DNA of 64,000 bases from Skeletonema tropicum (GCA_037178625.1 CM074136.1:2666001-2730000), one strand, 5' to 3'; shown: positions 39,086 through 51,567, counted from the stretch's first letter. The notes: generated by a model not told the origin, from the letters alone. A program made the numbers and translations.

Positions 39086-41417
39086 TTAACTCAAAACATC
39101 ACAGCATAATCTTTCTCTTCCATCTACCTGGAAAAGATCTGATTTGTCTTCATAAGATCCAAAGTCACCATACCAGCACTTGTTCATAGGGTGACGAGCA
39201 ACTTCAGCCATTGCATTTTCCTCTTGCTCTACCTCTACTTTTTTGTGGAAACATCCAGCGTAAGGCATTGTAGTAGAACTTTGTTCAGTAGAGCTCCACC
39301 CCCAAATCGAGCCAATTTCCTCGCACGCAAGCTTACACAGTTCTAAAGAGCTGCATGTTCGCTCGCAAGATGTTGGTTCGACATCGACGTCAGGATCGGT
39401 GGAAATAAATGTAGGTTGAATAGAACCTGGTTTTGGCAGGGTTGCTATCGGCGAATTTGTGGGGTCTTTTGTAGTATTTGTTGTAGATATAGTTGGCATA
39501 TGTGAGGGTTTTTCACTGATAGAAGGTGAAGTCGAAGTCGAAGGGTTTTGACTGATAGAAGGTGAAGTCGAAGGTTCTTGACTGAGAGATGGTGAAGTCG
39601 AAGGTTCTTGACTAATAGATGGTGAAGTCGAAGGTTCTTGACTAATAGATGGTGAAGTCGAAGGTTCTTGACTAATAGATGGTGAAGTCGAAGGTTCTTG
39701 ACTAAGAGAAGGTGAAGTCGAAGGTTCTTGACTAGTAGATGGTGAAGTCGAAGGTTCTTGACTAAGAGAAGGTGAAGTCGAAGGTTCTTGACTAATAGAT
39801 GGTGAAGTCGAAGGTTCTTGACTAAGAGAAGGTGAAGTCGAAGGTTCTTGACTAACAGTTGTTGGTGAAGTCGAAGGTTCTTGACTAACAGTTGTTGGTG
39901 AAGTCGAAGATTCTTCACTTGGAGCTTCACTTGGTCCTGAAGACGGTGATGGGATTGGTGCAAGAGTTGGTGTTGGTGCGGACGTGGGCTTCTTTGGACC
40001 CCAACCCCAGCCATCTCCTGCCCACGCATTTGTATTCCATGCATCTCCACCCCAACCGTTGAGCACCCAATGGGAAGGACCCTTTCCTGACCAGGAGCTG
40101 TCCCAAGCATTGACTGGCTGCGGAGTTGGCCTTTTAGTAGGTTTCGGACCCCAGCCGCCCCAAGAATTCCATTTGTTTTGATTTTGATTCCAATTCCAAG
40201 CAGGTTTGTTGTTCCATCCGTTCCATGCATTTACGGGACGTCTGGTCGGTTTGCTCCATCCATTCCAAGCACTCACTGGACGCCTTGTCGGTTTGCTCCA
40301 TCCATTCCAGGGATTCACTGGACGTCTGGTTGGTTTGCTCCATCCATTCCATGCATTTACAGGACGTCTGGTCGGTTTGCTCCATCCATTCCAAGCACTC
40401 ACTGGACGCCTTGTCGGTTTGCTCCATCCATTCCAAGGATTCACTGGTCGTCTGGTCGGTTTGCTCCATCCATTCCAAGCCGGTGCCTGCCAAGTTGGCG
40501 TACTTTGTTTGCTCCATCCATTCCAAGCCGGTGCCTTCCACACTGGAGGACTCCACACAGGCTTGTCACTGGACATCCACGTCGGTTTATTTGTGGGATC
40601 ATTTGTTGGCTTTGAGGTCGGTTGCTTTGTTGGCTTTGAAGTCGGTTGTTTTGTAGGCTTTGAAGTCGGTTGTTTTGTTGGCCTTGTAGTCGGTGGTTTT
40701 GTTGGCTTTGAAGTCGGTTGTTTTGTAGGCTTCATTTGTCGGAGGGTTTGTTACCAAGACTGACGGATGTCCTGTTACAGGAGCCCAAGTTGGCTTCTTC
40801 GTTGGCTGTAAATATGTCAGCATGGGATGGAAGGAGGATATCAGCATGATGTTTGGTTGTTTGAGCGAAAATGATGAAGAATAAATTGTTGAACTTACCT
40901 TTGACCAGCTATACCAGCCACCACTTGGCTTGCTCCATCCGCTGGGCTTGCTATTCCACCCACTAGGTTTACTGTTCCAGCCGGACCATTTGTTAGATGG
41001 CTACGAAGATGAGGGAGAAGCACACGACCACGGCATGTGAGAATCCTTTGTTATACGGAGGAGCAAGAACACTTGACGATAAACATATAATTCACTAACC
41101 TTGCTATTCCAGCCACCACTCGGCTTTGACCAACTATTCGTAGGCTTATACCACCTATGCCAACTGTCTCCATCGCTGTTCAATATTCTCGACACATCCG
41201 AGTTGTTGTTGTTGTTGTCGTTGCTGCATTGAATATCCAAACCACAATTATACAATGCGCAAATCTCTTCGGCAGCGGCATCTCCATTCTGGATTTGTTT
41301 GCAGCAGTGTAGTTTGTTGGATCCGGTACATTGTGCGTCTGATTCTTCACTGCCTGCTGCGGTGGAGACGTTGATGATGGACATGCCCAGGACGAGGGCG
41401 AGGGAGGTGACTTTCAT
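39086..41417 (-). pseudogene. Secreted Pro/Thr/Trp-rich repeat protein gene, right copy, with one frameshift
   Basis: Exons correspond to 41417-41100, 41000-40899 and about 40805-39086. The signal peptide, repeat modules and Cys-rich end are as in the left copy. An extra A at about 40735 (ggcttcatttgtc against ggcttctttgtc) shifts exon 3 early, ahead of the first PT octads. The left copy's TAG is absent: here the codon is TCG and the Ser/Pro repeats continue to CCDVLS. The left copy is in frame at 40735, so each copy is broken at a different place. If either lesion is a base-calling error, that copy is intact. Confidence 0.75.
39545..39915. repeat. 30-bp coding minisatellite, right copy
   Basis: Same unit order as 19990-20375, including the 33-bp acagttgtt variants, so copy number has not diverged since duplication. 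Confidence 0.9.
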
Positions 41418-41908
41418 TTTTCTTGATGATTTGGTTCGTTTGATAGATGAAGTATTTTATGAATGATTGTGTAGCAACAACATTGTCTCTTTACCTGAAA
41501 TGATAATGAACGCCAATATGCCAATGCGTTCTACTTAAGCTCAAGTGTCTGATGAGCCTCAACTAAAATAGAACAGCGCATTTATTGGATTAGAACATTC
41601 AGCCTTGAATCAAAATTGGCAAGTAATTTCGCAGATGTTCTTCAGCAGATAATGGTGAGGCTACCAAAATCGTCGTTCAGCTTGGAGAAAGTGGCCGTAC
41701 GAAATTTTAGGGAAGCCTGGCTGGTCGGCCGGCCGTCATTTGCCGCATGCGGCGGATAGATACATAGGTAGAAAATAGAGAAGCCGATATCGAACACAAA
41801 AAAATATTTTGGATAGATATCTAGAGAAACAGGTATTTTTCACCCCCACCCAGATTTTTCCCGCCATGTTTGTACGACAGCGGATACCCACGATACGTAC
41901 CTACTTCG

Positions 41909-42685
41909 GGTCCGAAGTCCGTGCCTCGTTCACCTCCTTGCTGCCTTCGTGTTTTGATGCATGACAAGCTGAGATGAACTTCAATCTTATTATTTCTTAG
42001 TATAGTTACCGTAGGGGAAGTTGACCCGCTTTTCTCCTTCAGATTGGCTCCGATTTCTCTGCGTCAAATGACCTGGGCATTTGCGTGCGGCATCATTCAT
42101 GAGTTGCAGGCCAGCCCTCATCTAGGGGTGAGCCCGAGGTAGGTGTCCTCGGGGCACGGGAAAGACACGTAATCGCGATCTCACCGTGAACCTGCCATGC
42201 TTCAGCCTACCGCTACTAGCACCAGTAGAGAGCTCGAATCAATATTTGTGAAGATGAAAGCTTCGCATCATTACCCCCCAAGGATAGGGGGCAACAATCG
42301 AAATAACCCAGGGTCGGGTGGGTGGGAAAATTTTAAGCTGCTTGTAAACGTGTTGTGGAGTCTTGATCGGGTCCTCCTTACTAACTGAATTCCAAGCATC
42401 TCTCTCCCAATCATTAGCAGGCGTCGATGATGAAGGCTAATGCGTGTTTGTTGATTTTCCAAGAAGTGAGGGCCTTGCCTTGCCAAAATTGGCGTTCCCT
42501 CATCAAATTTCAAATCAGCTGGTCATTTCTTGTTTGGGTTCGCCTTTCTCACTCCGCCGTTTGAATCTGAAAGATCCTTCTTCAACTGGCCTCGTCACTT
42601 CGAAAGCCGCTCGCCTTTTGTTGTGTCGTCCGTTCGTCCGTTCACTCCTTACTTCTGGCGGACCCTCTTTACTACTGTGACGATC
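41909..42685. repeat. A-B pair of the tyrosine-recombinase element without its body
   Basis: A 41909-42279 and B 42280-42685, as in 22366-23142, but the second A and all genes are absent. It is what remains if the element body is lost by recombination between the flanking B repeats. Confidence 0.8.
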
Positions 42686-42691
42686 GTGCGG

Positions 42692-44665
42692 GATAAATCG
42701 GCTCCCCAAAAAAAATTTAAAGCCTAGGCGCGCATGTTCACTGTAGGTCACACATATTTTCTATACTAACTTAAAAAACATGTATTAAACTGACGAGGCC
42801 TTGAGTGTGGATGAGAACTCCTCCATCAGCACCCGGCACCTCGCTGTACTCACCATGATCGGCAGGCCCAATAGGGCCTTCATTGACAGCCCCCAGAGTT
42901 GTGCCGAAACCAAACCAAAGGTACCTTCTGTCAGCGGACTATAGCAGCAGACTATATTGTGTTGTCGGTTTATGAAATAAAGTTTTTGCCTCCTTAATTC
43001 GCATAACTTTGTGCGTGCAGCGCTGACCGATGAAGTGCCTCTACTTCTGATTACTCCTTCAGAGTTCAGAGACACGATGATAATAGATGTGATTTCTTCG
43101 TAAATCTATATCGATTATTTATTTATTCCTATTTTTCCTGTGTATAGAATTATTCGTCACTGGTCGGATACTCAATTGCACTCATGTCTTCAAAAGCCTT
43201 ACCAAACTTGTTGTACCTCTCCTTCTGTTCATCGGTTAAGTTGTCGTAGTCGTCTGTGTCATCAACGTCACCTGCAATGATTTGTAGCTCATCAAAGTCA
43301 AGATATTCACTGATGTCGTAATCATCAACATTTGGAAGATCGTACTTTAGCTTCTTCATCTTGTCTATATCGACTCCTTCAATCACCTCGCACACCTTGA
43401 CACCAACCACCTTCCGAATTGGAGCTTCCATTGTCGCCAGATTGGGTGTGTAATTTTCGTCATCTTCCATCAGTGGCTGGGTTACCTTGCTGACACCATA
43501 GCTCAATCCGTTCCTCTCCTTAACAAATTCGTCTCCTCCATTGCACTCAAGGATAGCTGACGCTATTTGCGTCTGATGGATGAACAACCGAGCGATCTTC
43601 TCCACTGGATACTGATCCCAACCTTTCTGAAGTAGTTCCCATAGCTTTTCAGTTGGCAAGTAAAGGCCGCGGTCGAAGCATATTCTCTGCAATACGTGGA
43701 TAATTGTATGTCCCATCCTCATTGTACACACGCTTGTACGAGTCCTTCTGTGCTTTTACCATCCCGCCGCATCGAGTCATCAAGATCTTGTGCCCTGTGC
43801 CACCGCTCCTCATATCATTATTTGTCGGTGCGAAGCCAACAACACAAATGACAAGCAACTTATCAGTGTTGTTTTTGTGGTGAATGCGGTGGTAAACAGG
43901 AGCACATCCAAAAAATGGAACAACTTTATTCTGCGGTGAGTTGTCCTGACACATCACGGTTTGGTGCTGTTATCCCGCAAACGAGCGTCATGCCATCTCG
44001 CCCAACCACACGGTTGCTTTTTCTTGCCCCACTCCAACATAGAAATAAGTGGGTGTGGTTTGTTGCTGTATTTTGGGTGCCGACCAGAACATTGTTGGAT
44101 GACTTGATAAGTTGTCAGTAATGAAAAGCTGCTATCGTTTGCAGCAACGGTCGTTGCATCGGCACCAACCGCATTATTTGGAGATGGTAGCCGCTCACCT
44201 GGAGGCCGAATATAATTGTGAGACAGTAGAGATGATCCTGTTGCAGCATCATCATTAATATTTCTCCGACGACGTGCGGAGGTGACAAGAGGATTACTAC
44301 TCTGGATACGCCGTGGATGAACGTTTTTTTCAAGGCGGCCGCCAACGGTGAGGTTGATGTCAAATGTTCCATCAGTATGGACACGGGAGACATAGCCAGA
44401 CCCCCCTTCACTATCAGGGCAATTGTATTGTATCTCCTCTCCCCGTCAATTGTAAGCAGTGCGCCGACAGTCACTACGGATGGCACCTCCATGCTGTAGT
44501 AGTAACGGTTTGTTGTCATTGTCTTTTGACAGGTGCAGATTTGAAATTTGAATCAGCCACACTGGAGGTCAAAAACATATTCTAAAAGATTTTTTATTTT
44601 ATTAGACAGTTTACGTGTGGAGTACAGGCCTAGCTTTCAAAAAAATTTTGGGGAGCCGATTTATC
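42692..44665. mobile_element. DNA transposon relic with about 35-bp terminal inverted repeats
   Basis: gataaatcggctccccaaaa with following aaatttaaagcctagg (42692-42728) is inverted at 44629-44665. The interior holds a decayed protein gene on the minus strand. The flanks show gtgc on both sides (42686-42689 and 44666-44669) but with two extra bases on the left, so the target duplication is uncertain. Confidence 0.75.
43150..44140 (-). pseudogene. Decayed transposase-like gene of a family common in diatoms
   Basis: From right to left the minus strand encodes pieces resembling SHPTMFWSAPK, TPTYFYVGVGQEKATVWLGE, MCQDNSPQNKVVPFFGCAPV (43957 side), YHRIHHKNNTDKLLVICVVG, DSYKRVYNEDGTYNYPRIAE, then after a frame change CFDRGLYLPTEKLWELLQKG, FIHQTQIASAILECNGGDEF and an acidic end (43150). 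I remember long diatom hypothetical proteins with these blocks in this order and a catalytic-looking acidic core between the NYP and the C-terminal blocks. That core is missing here, so this is an internally deleted relic. In-frame stops are present around 43990-44010. The link to the Tc1/mariner group is a guess. Confidence 0.55.
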
Positions 44666-44703
44666 GTGCTCCGAAGGAAGTACTTAGAAGTAGTTTACAT
44701 ATA

Positions 44704-44923
44704 CAGTGAGGTCGCGATTGTTGCATGGTTTCTGAGTTGCATGGTCGCAGTTGCTGCATTACGTACTCGGAAGGCTGTCATGGTCCTGTCCGTCGTCCGT
44801 TATTTACTAGTAATACTGCGTACTTGTACTTTTCAAAGTTGCATGGTTGGAGACAGGGCTGGCGCAGTTGCTGCATGATAAGCTGGCCCTGTTGGGTACC
44901 ATGCAACAATCGCGACCTCACTG
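44704..44923. mobile_element. Tc1/mariner-type MITE, 220 bp, TA target duplication
   Basis: Perfect 26-bp terminal inverted repeats (cagtgaggtcgcgattgttg... at 44704-44729; complement at 44898-44923), flanked by TA on both sides (44702-44703, 44924-44925). The interior has gttgcatgg/gttgctgca words and no coding capacity. Confidence 0.88.
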
Positions 44924-44925
44924 TA

Positions 44926-46483
44926 CCATGCATACCGTATAGCACAGAACGTACATACTTACTACACACCGGGCCGGGAGAACAGTTTAGGCAACGTTTT
45001 TGTCAAAAGGCAATTTTTTCATGTTCCTGCACTGTAATCATGTAGAATGGCTGGCAAGTGGCCACAATATCATGTCATCACCATGAAGATGGAGCATATC
45101 ATCCCACTTGAAACGTAATAAACCCAAGTCAGCACACAATCTCTTTCTATTAATATATGAGGTGGATGCGCAAAAACTGGAGTGCCCGTTCTGGTCTTCA
45201 TAGCAGTGATATATCCCGTGAACGAAGCATGACGTCCGAATCGACTCTCATGAATTTTCGCTCGTATATTCTGCAATAGCATGACGAGATGATTATTAAT
45301 GAAGAATAGAACAGCAACTACTCTCGGCTTATATATAGAGGCATTGTTTGCGTGGATCTATGTGTCACGTATTGATTGTCTCTTTTGGTATTTGCAAATT
45401 TAGGTGTCAAATTTAGCTCTCCAAAATAATCGAATTTTTGTGTTATCGGGCTATGTCTCTTACATCATAGACTGCACACCGTAATAAGCTGCCTCACATC
45501 ACTTCATATAACCTATAGAAGGATGTCATGTGGTGGAATGAGGTTGAATTATCCGTAGCAATCCCAAAGTACAGGGATCTGTCAGCATGCGTCGAGTTCT
45601 CATCTGCGCTAGTGGAGAGGGTAGGATTGCGTATATCTCCTCCTATTCTGATAGAACAACAATGCAAAGACGGACCTCTCTAGCCATGGTATATAAAAAG
45701 CTGTTTTGGGCATTGAGATCCGATGGATGTAGTTCGTGCCTGCGAAACGAAAAATGCCGCACAAAAATTGATGGATTTTTATGATTGCGCCCGTAATGTA
45801 TAAAGAGCTGATGCCATGGTAATCATCAATTTCTTCCATTACCAACTGAACCAGACACCCACCATAGCCCATACTAACAGTAGATGCGGCTCATTTGGGT
45901 ATTATCCGCCGCTCTTCACTAGATTGGCAATTCTTTGTGGAATAAATTCGTGAGAGATACTCCAATATCATGTCCGCTCTATGCAATATCATCCACAAAC
46001 CGCATAACAACCGACGTATATAGCCAAAAGGAGGCGGATGATGTGAAGTTGATTGCTTTGTGCATAACTTATGTTCCAATAATTGAATTCTCCCCCCGCA
46101 ATGCTGTGCCGACCGACCGATCTCGACACGTGCCTGGAGTGTTATTTATTGAGTTCTGGGGCGATTCTGAATCCAGAAACGGGCAACAACGCTGTAAACA
46201 ACCAATAGAGGGGATCCGATCAGGTTAATATGGGAGGGGTGACGATTGTATTGGTGTAGAGGACGATCATTCGGGCGGCACAATTTTCATCGTCATGGTG
46301 GAGTGTATTTTTCGAAAAATACTGTTCCGTTCGGGGAATTTTCAAAAATTGGCCACCGTGGTCCACCCACACAAAGTATTTCGGGGTGGACTACGGTCCG
46401 TCTTTCTTTTCAAAAGCTAGTATAATTCAATACTTTAGCAAAGATAGGCCGGCTGCGCCTTGTTCCCGATGAGCATGAGACCT
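44926..46483. other. Region without a supported gene
   Basis: Short frames on both strands are unrecognised. A 13-bp stem with one mismatch (46356-46368 with 46384-46396, ccgtggtccaccc type) and the palindrome gtatttttcgaaaaatac (about 46307-46324) are the only structures seen. Confidence 0.5.
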
Positions 46484-46523
46484 GAGAATTCCTGTCCCAA
46501 AAAAATTTCACTTTGCCCCGGAA
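46484..46523 (+). repeat. Long-range inverted repeat, left arm
   Basis: cctgtcccaaaaaaatttcac and the following tttgccccggaatccaaaa are inverted at 51392-51430. A ttctcaggtct word next to each arm (about 46470 and 51454) extends the match with gaps. Confidence 0.7.
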
Positions 46524-48359
46524 TCCAAAAACTCAAAAAATCACAGAACACGACGACGCTATCGATGGATGCACAATACCTCTAACACCATCACAAACCA
46601 TCTATAGACTCATAAGCATAGAGCCTAGAGACCTATTTTCAACACTGATTCGAATGGTGTAGTCCGTGTCTAGCGATATCCAACGTGTATTGACGTATCG
46701 ACCATTACATCAGCGGCACTTTTTCACCCCCAAAACCTTGGAACCGTCGATACAGAGCGATATCACTGTAAATAACGCCATGGTGTGTTACCCTTGGCTC
46801 CAATATGATAGTAGGGGGCGCTATTTGGTGGATATCATGACACTGCATTCGTGGTCTAACATATATAGGCCAAGAGAGGTTTAAATCTCCCCAATACACT
46901 CTGCCATCTCAGGGGTCAACAATGGTCATAGATTCCAGTAAATCAAAAAGTGGTGGAGAAACATTACCCTGATACGTTCCTTTGGTTACAAATCGGTTAT
47001 GCACCGTATTAAATGTCTACTCTAGAGATGATAAACTATCTACATTACATGTGCTTCCCAGCAATTACTCAATCAATCAGGTAAGAGTTCCTCTACAGAT
47101 TTCCAGTCATGAAGAAGATGTTGTAGCTGCCAATGGAATTACCACCATGTTTATTGCACCTCTTTTCATCACTCGACCGATTGGTTTTGGGTTTTGTTCA
47201 TTTCCTCCGGTCATGCAAGTTGTTATAATTGGATGATGGATATTATTACCACGACGAAGTAATGGCATATCCATCCCCCCGGCCCTGGCTCCATCTTAAT
47301 GCTGCCCTCGGTTTGTCATTATTCACCTGCGCTCAACCAAAATAATGTAGTCATTGTTGTTATCCCCATCATTCCCCGCCCCTCACACTGTGTATGTTAT
47401 AATATTCCCTCCCCCCGACATGTAGAGCAAATTTCATCGCTACGCTAGTCAATTCTACCGACCACCTGTCAGCGTATTCCTGTCATAATTATCAATTTTA
47501 CTTGTTTGCTGCATCGTGGAAGGGCGATCAGGGTCCAGGGGCAAGTGCTGTACGAGGGAGGGGCCAATTCAGTTGTCATTTGAATTAACAACGGTCACTT
47601 TGCAGCGGGGCAAATAATACGAAGTACAGCAGCAGCTTCGTCGATAAAGCTGCTCTGACATACTCATGCCCATACACAACGGAAATACAATGCTACATCA
47701 TAACCCAGATCCCCCACCCTGTCTGTGTTGTTAATCATTGAGAATCCTCTCCTTTCATAGCGCCGTATTATTGTTATAGTCACGTAACACATCATAGATA
47801 GACCGAGGGGGTCCGTATCGACAAAACTGCGTGAAGAAAATGCTATCCGACTCATCCATAATTGTTACATTGTCAATAATATTCATTGTCTCCGTCATAG
47901 TCGATTGGATTGGGGCCCAAAGATAGTTTGTTGCTGAGGGGGGGCCGGTGTGTTGTTGTGTTTTTACGTAGTAACGGTCATAATTGCAGCTGAAACCCCA
48001 AAGTAAGGCTCTGAGACCGTATGGTGCGCAACCATCACATCATTTGATCCCTATCGGTCCACTGAGGGCGCCGGGCTCGACTTTAGGTGGCATCGGCCGG
48101 CCATCCGCTCTATAATAGCGGCGGTATTCCGCCATGGTTATTGAGGGCAAATGTGGCAATTTTTTCAGGCTGTGGGCTTCAACAAATTTGGGGGCGAAAA
48201 AAGGGGAGAAAAAAAGAGGAGAAAACTCGCCGGCCACAAATGACATGCATGGCGGAGACGTCGACGTTCCGGAGAGGGTACTTATCATCGAAGTCATTAC
48301 AGTGCACTTGGAAGTCCTTTGGCATTATCAATACCACACAAGCGCCAAGCCAGGTCGGT
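46524..48359. other. Region without a supported gene
   Basis: Unrecognised short frames. Bases about 48150-48235 (caggctgtgggcttc, gggggcga, A/G-rich run) match about 59517-59590. Confidence 0.5.
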
Positions 48360-49180
48360 GACGATTCCGATGTAGATGATGAGCTCGACAGAATGGCGGC
48401 AGCAGCTGCGGATGATCTCTCCGATGATGGACTTGATGCTGGAGTGGAGGCTGCCCTCGATATACTTCTTCGAGTTGGGTGGCCAAATTCACTGGGAGAA
48501 ATCGATCGACAGAGAGAATGCGCTCAAACGACGAATGGGAATACTTTAAAGACAATGGCTGTAACTTCCAGGGAGGAACAGATGAAGCCGATAACTACTC
48601 TGGAATAAGATGGTCTGACTTCGCTACAAGTTGGAACAGCTGGGTCGATACTGTTGGTCATTCCAAGCCAACATTGACGTACAAAAGAGCCAGTCATCTT
48701 GAGAATGCCTATAAATCTATGAAGAGGAGGGCGGTAGAGGCAGCCACTCTTCGTCCTCACACTCCGGCTATCACAGTGTTGCACGATAAGCACATCAATC
48801 GAGCTACAGCTGTCACGTATCTTCCCGAGTTTGGTCAACTTGAAATGCCGGCAGTTGCGCAGCCCTTTACGGATGCAATTGATACTGAGGACTAGCAAGT
48901 AACTGTAACAAACTATGATGGTGATGCAGATGAGCCCAAGCCTGCTACTGCCGTGCCCAAAAGAAAGAAATCAAAGATGTGATGTAGGAAATGTGGTAGG
49001 GAGTATGCAGATGATGCTTGGAGGCAATATCATCAATTAGTGATTACAAGAGACGTTAATGGAAGAGCGATGAGAGACAACAACGTCAAAGTTTGGGACA
49101 CTTGCACTGTACCTGAAGAGTTGTACGAAGAAGACTTCCCTTGGGATGGTACGGGGTGCATGCCACCAAGAACGAAATGA
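48360..49180 (+). pseudogene. Decayed transposon-associated protein with C-terminal Cys motif
   Basis: An acidic block (DDSDVDDELDRMAAAAADDL) is followed, after a frame change near 48480-48540, by NDEWEYFKDNGCNFQGGTDE, THLENAYKSM-like helices and, beyond two in-frame stops (TAG 48893-48895, TGA about 48979), CRKCGREYADDAWRQYH ... VWDTCTVPEELYEEDFPWDG and a TGA at 49178-49180. The Cys-x2-Cys ... His ... Cys arrangement with a final Y-x-x-x-F-P-W/I-D pattern is one I associate with C-terminal zinc motifs of diatom transposon proteins. It lies inside the long inverted repeat (46484-51430) and may be its former gene. Confidence 0.45.
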
Positions 49181-51256
49181 CGATGATTGTTATTGATTAA
49201 TATTTGTTTAATTTGCACATTAATAAATATGTGTTGACGCATTCTAAATAGTATTTGATTGATAAACTGCTATGGAATGGCATTTGTGCACTATAAGTGA
49301 ATGATAGTGAAGCGAGGTGGTGAAAAATGTGCAAAATCATAAGCATCGTAACTATGTAATAATACGAAAGCGACCGTTGCATCTACCAGCCCGTGGAGTG
49401 CAAAATTGAAATCTGCATAAAATTTTGGTCTTGTGGGCACTCCAGATTACTATTTGACCTACCATCAGCGGCGATTTATGCGTCGTGAAAGTTGATGTAA
49501 TATTGCATCATTGCGCCGACAGTCGAGATTGCCTCTCTCGGCGGGAAGTTTTACAGGCGGGCAAGTTGTCTCATTGGGGGCACGCCCCATGCCCTCCAGC
49601 CGTATTTACCTACGCACGCGCAAAAGATCTGGGATGTCACGTTCATAATGGATTTCACAATAGTCCGGGAAACGCTGTCAATCCCGTACGTTGTTCCTAC
49701 GTAGCACTAGTACACAAGTCATCCGGCACTTGATATTTCGCACATAAATAAATTTAAACGAATTCCCACGTCTTTTGCTCATAAGATTAGAATTTGCGCG
49801 CCAATGCTTTTTAACAAGACCACATCCCTTCAGCCATCCGTGGGGAAATGAACAAAACTACCATGATGATGGCATAGCGTGAAAAATCGTATTTCCTCCA
49901 ATATTTGAACATTACGTACGTGTAAGGACCATCTGAGCAGCTGACATCACGGAGCAACTTTTGATATACCGGACGTATCTAACGTGTAAAGTCTCGCCTG
50001 AAACCTCAAAACCAAATACAAGCATACGAAATCTCGAAATGCAACCTCTGCCGTCATCAATTCAGCTCAATATGAATGGTATAACCGGCCTCTCTCCACC
50101 AATCCTCGCCGCCGCTTACATATATAGACATTGGTTGTTGGTATGGTTCATTGTTAGTGACTTCGTATGGCCATAGTACTCCACCGGGCACCGTCGATGC
50201 TGCTACACATATCATCATCAATAATAAACGAATGTCACCCATTTCATTGTACTATTCCGACCTCTGATCATGACGAGATATCTAAGCACTACAGAAGAGC
50301 TCTTAATAATATGTAAGGATCGCTTTGTGCCGTGGAGCTGTGAAGGAGATCCGATTTCACTGACTGCACTACCATCGGCGAACTCAACCTTGGTATCACC
50401 ATAGTCCAACACATGGCCATTCCTTGAACAAAATCCAATGGTTTTGTTATTCAAATCAACCTTACCATCCGACAACAACGGCACAACAACTATTGTATTT
50501 TGTTGAAGAGACAGTGTCGTGGTTGGGTGACTTGAGGTTCGATTAGGATGGAATAGGTGCACATATTGTCTCCGAAGAAGGCTGTTGTTAGGCGCTACAT
50601 TGCTTCTGAATAGATCGGAGTGGAATCTTCAGCGACTTCGTAAGACTCTTCGGTTTTTTGAATTAGTTTTCGACGGATAAAGCTGCATATTGTCACTGCT
50701 GACATCGTTGGTGGAATGCGCTAAGTGTATTCTCTCTTTTAGATGGATATTTATCTGCATGCATTTATGACGAATAACACGGATCTGTGGGCCTCATAAA
50801 TTATTATTATGCAACAATAAGATATATCCATCAATGATATGCGTCTAAAGTTCATTTTTAACAGGTGTTTGTCGTCGATAGTGCTGAAATATTTGTGACA
50901 ACACCATCGTTCATTGCTCATGAGGAGTTGAGGATACACATTCATGTGCACTAATTGGCTTGCATTTTACATCGTATGTAAAAATCGGTACATACCAAGC
51001 TGCTCCATTTATTCATAAATATCTATATAGGCATCACGAGCATTATATCTTTAATACAACAGCACCATGATTAGTATAGTACGCTGATCGGGCGGAAATC
51101 CCATGGTGATGATGTGCTCGATGATCGTTGGCGCCACTTTGGTACCGCTTCTTGGACGATTCCTACGTTCACAAAAAATTCTACAGACGGTATTTCTAAA
51201 ACCTTTCCCGGACTATATGTGATCGAAAGGATCTTGGATTAGTACTATTCCTACGT
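49181..51256. other. Region without a supported gene
   Basis: A minus frame at 50218-50562 (LSDGKVDLNNKTIGFCSRNG... type) looks somewhat protein-like but has no recognisable domain or neighbours. Nothing else is supported. Confidence 0.4.
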
Positions 51257-51345
51257 TCACCTGAGTTGCATCACGTGATCAAAACGTGACCTGAGTTGCA
51301 GCCCCAACGTGACCTGAGTTGCAGCCCACAGCCTGAAAACGTTGC
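51257..51345 (-). repeat. Short tandem repeat of cctgagttgca units ending in a dispersed repeat
   Basis: Three copies of a cgtgacctgagttgcagccc-type unit precede cacagcctgaaaacgttgcc. The same order (diverged units, then the same terminal block) occurs at 60590-60665, and the terminal block is inverted at about 48150 and 59530. Confidence 0.65.
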
Positions 51346-51391
51346 CGGCAATGACCTGCCCGGCGGGGCTCCCCGAAAAGGGGGAGGGCAT

Positions 51392-51430
51392 TTTGATTCC
51401 GGGGCAAAGTGAAAAAATTTTGGGACAGAC
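51392..51430 (-). repeat. Long-range inverted repeat, right arm
   Basis: Complement of 46484-46523; the span between the outer ends is about 4.95 kb. Confidence 0.7.
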
Positions 51431-51567
51431 TTCGCTAGTTAATTTGTTAGCAGTTCTCAGGTCTCCACGGTGGATTCGAGACCGCGGCAGACGACATTTG
51501 TGTGACTCCGACTTTGAACTAATTCCTACGTAGAGGGTAGTTAGTGAGTTCGACCAATAAAACCCCC

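Larger units (their letters stand above)
36900..42685. repeat. Segmental duplication, right copy
   Basis: Repeats 17871-23142. Starts exactly at the first base of ClpB exon 3 and ends at the end of repeat B. The junction with gag at 36889-36899 (gccatgttgta) equals the end of ClpB intron 2 minus its final G. Confidence 0.95.

Noticed and set aside
50218..50562. 114-codon minus-strand frame
   Set aside because: Slightly protein-like, but no domain, no neighbour support and no second copy in the window.
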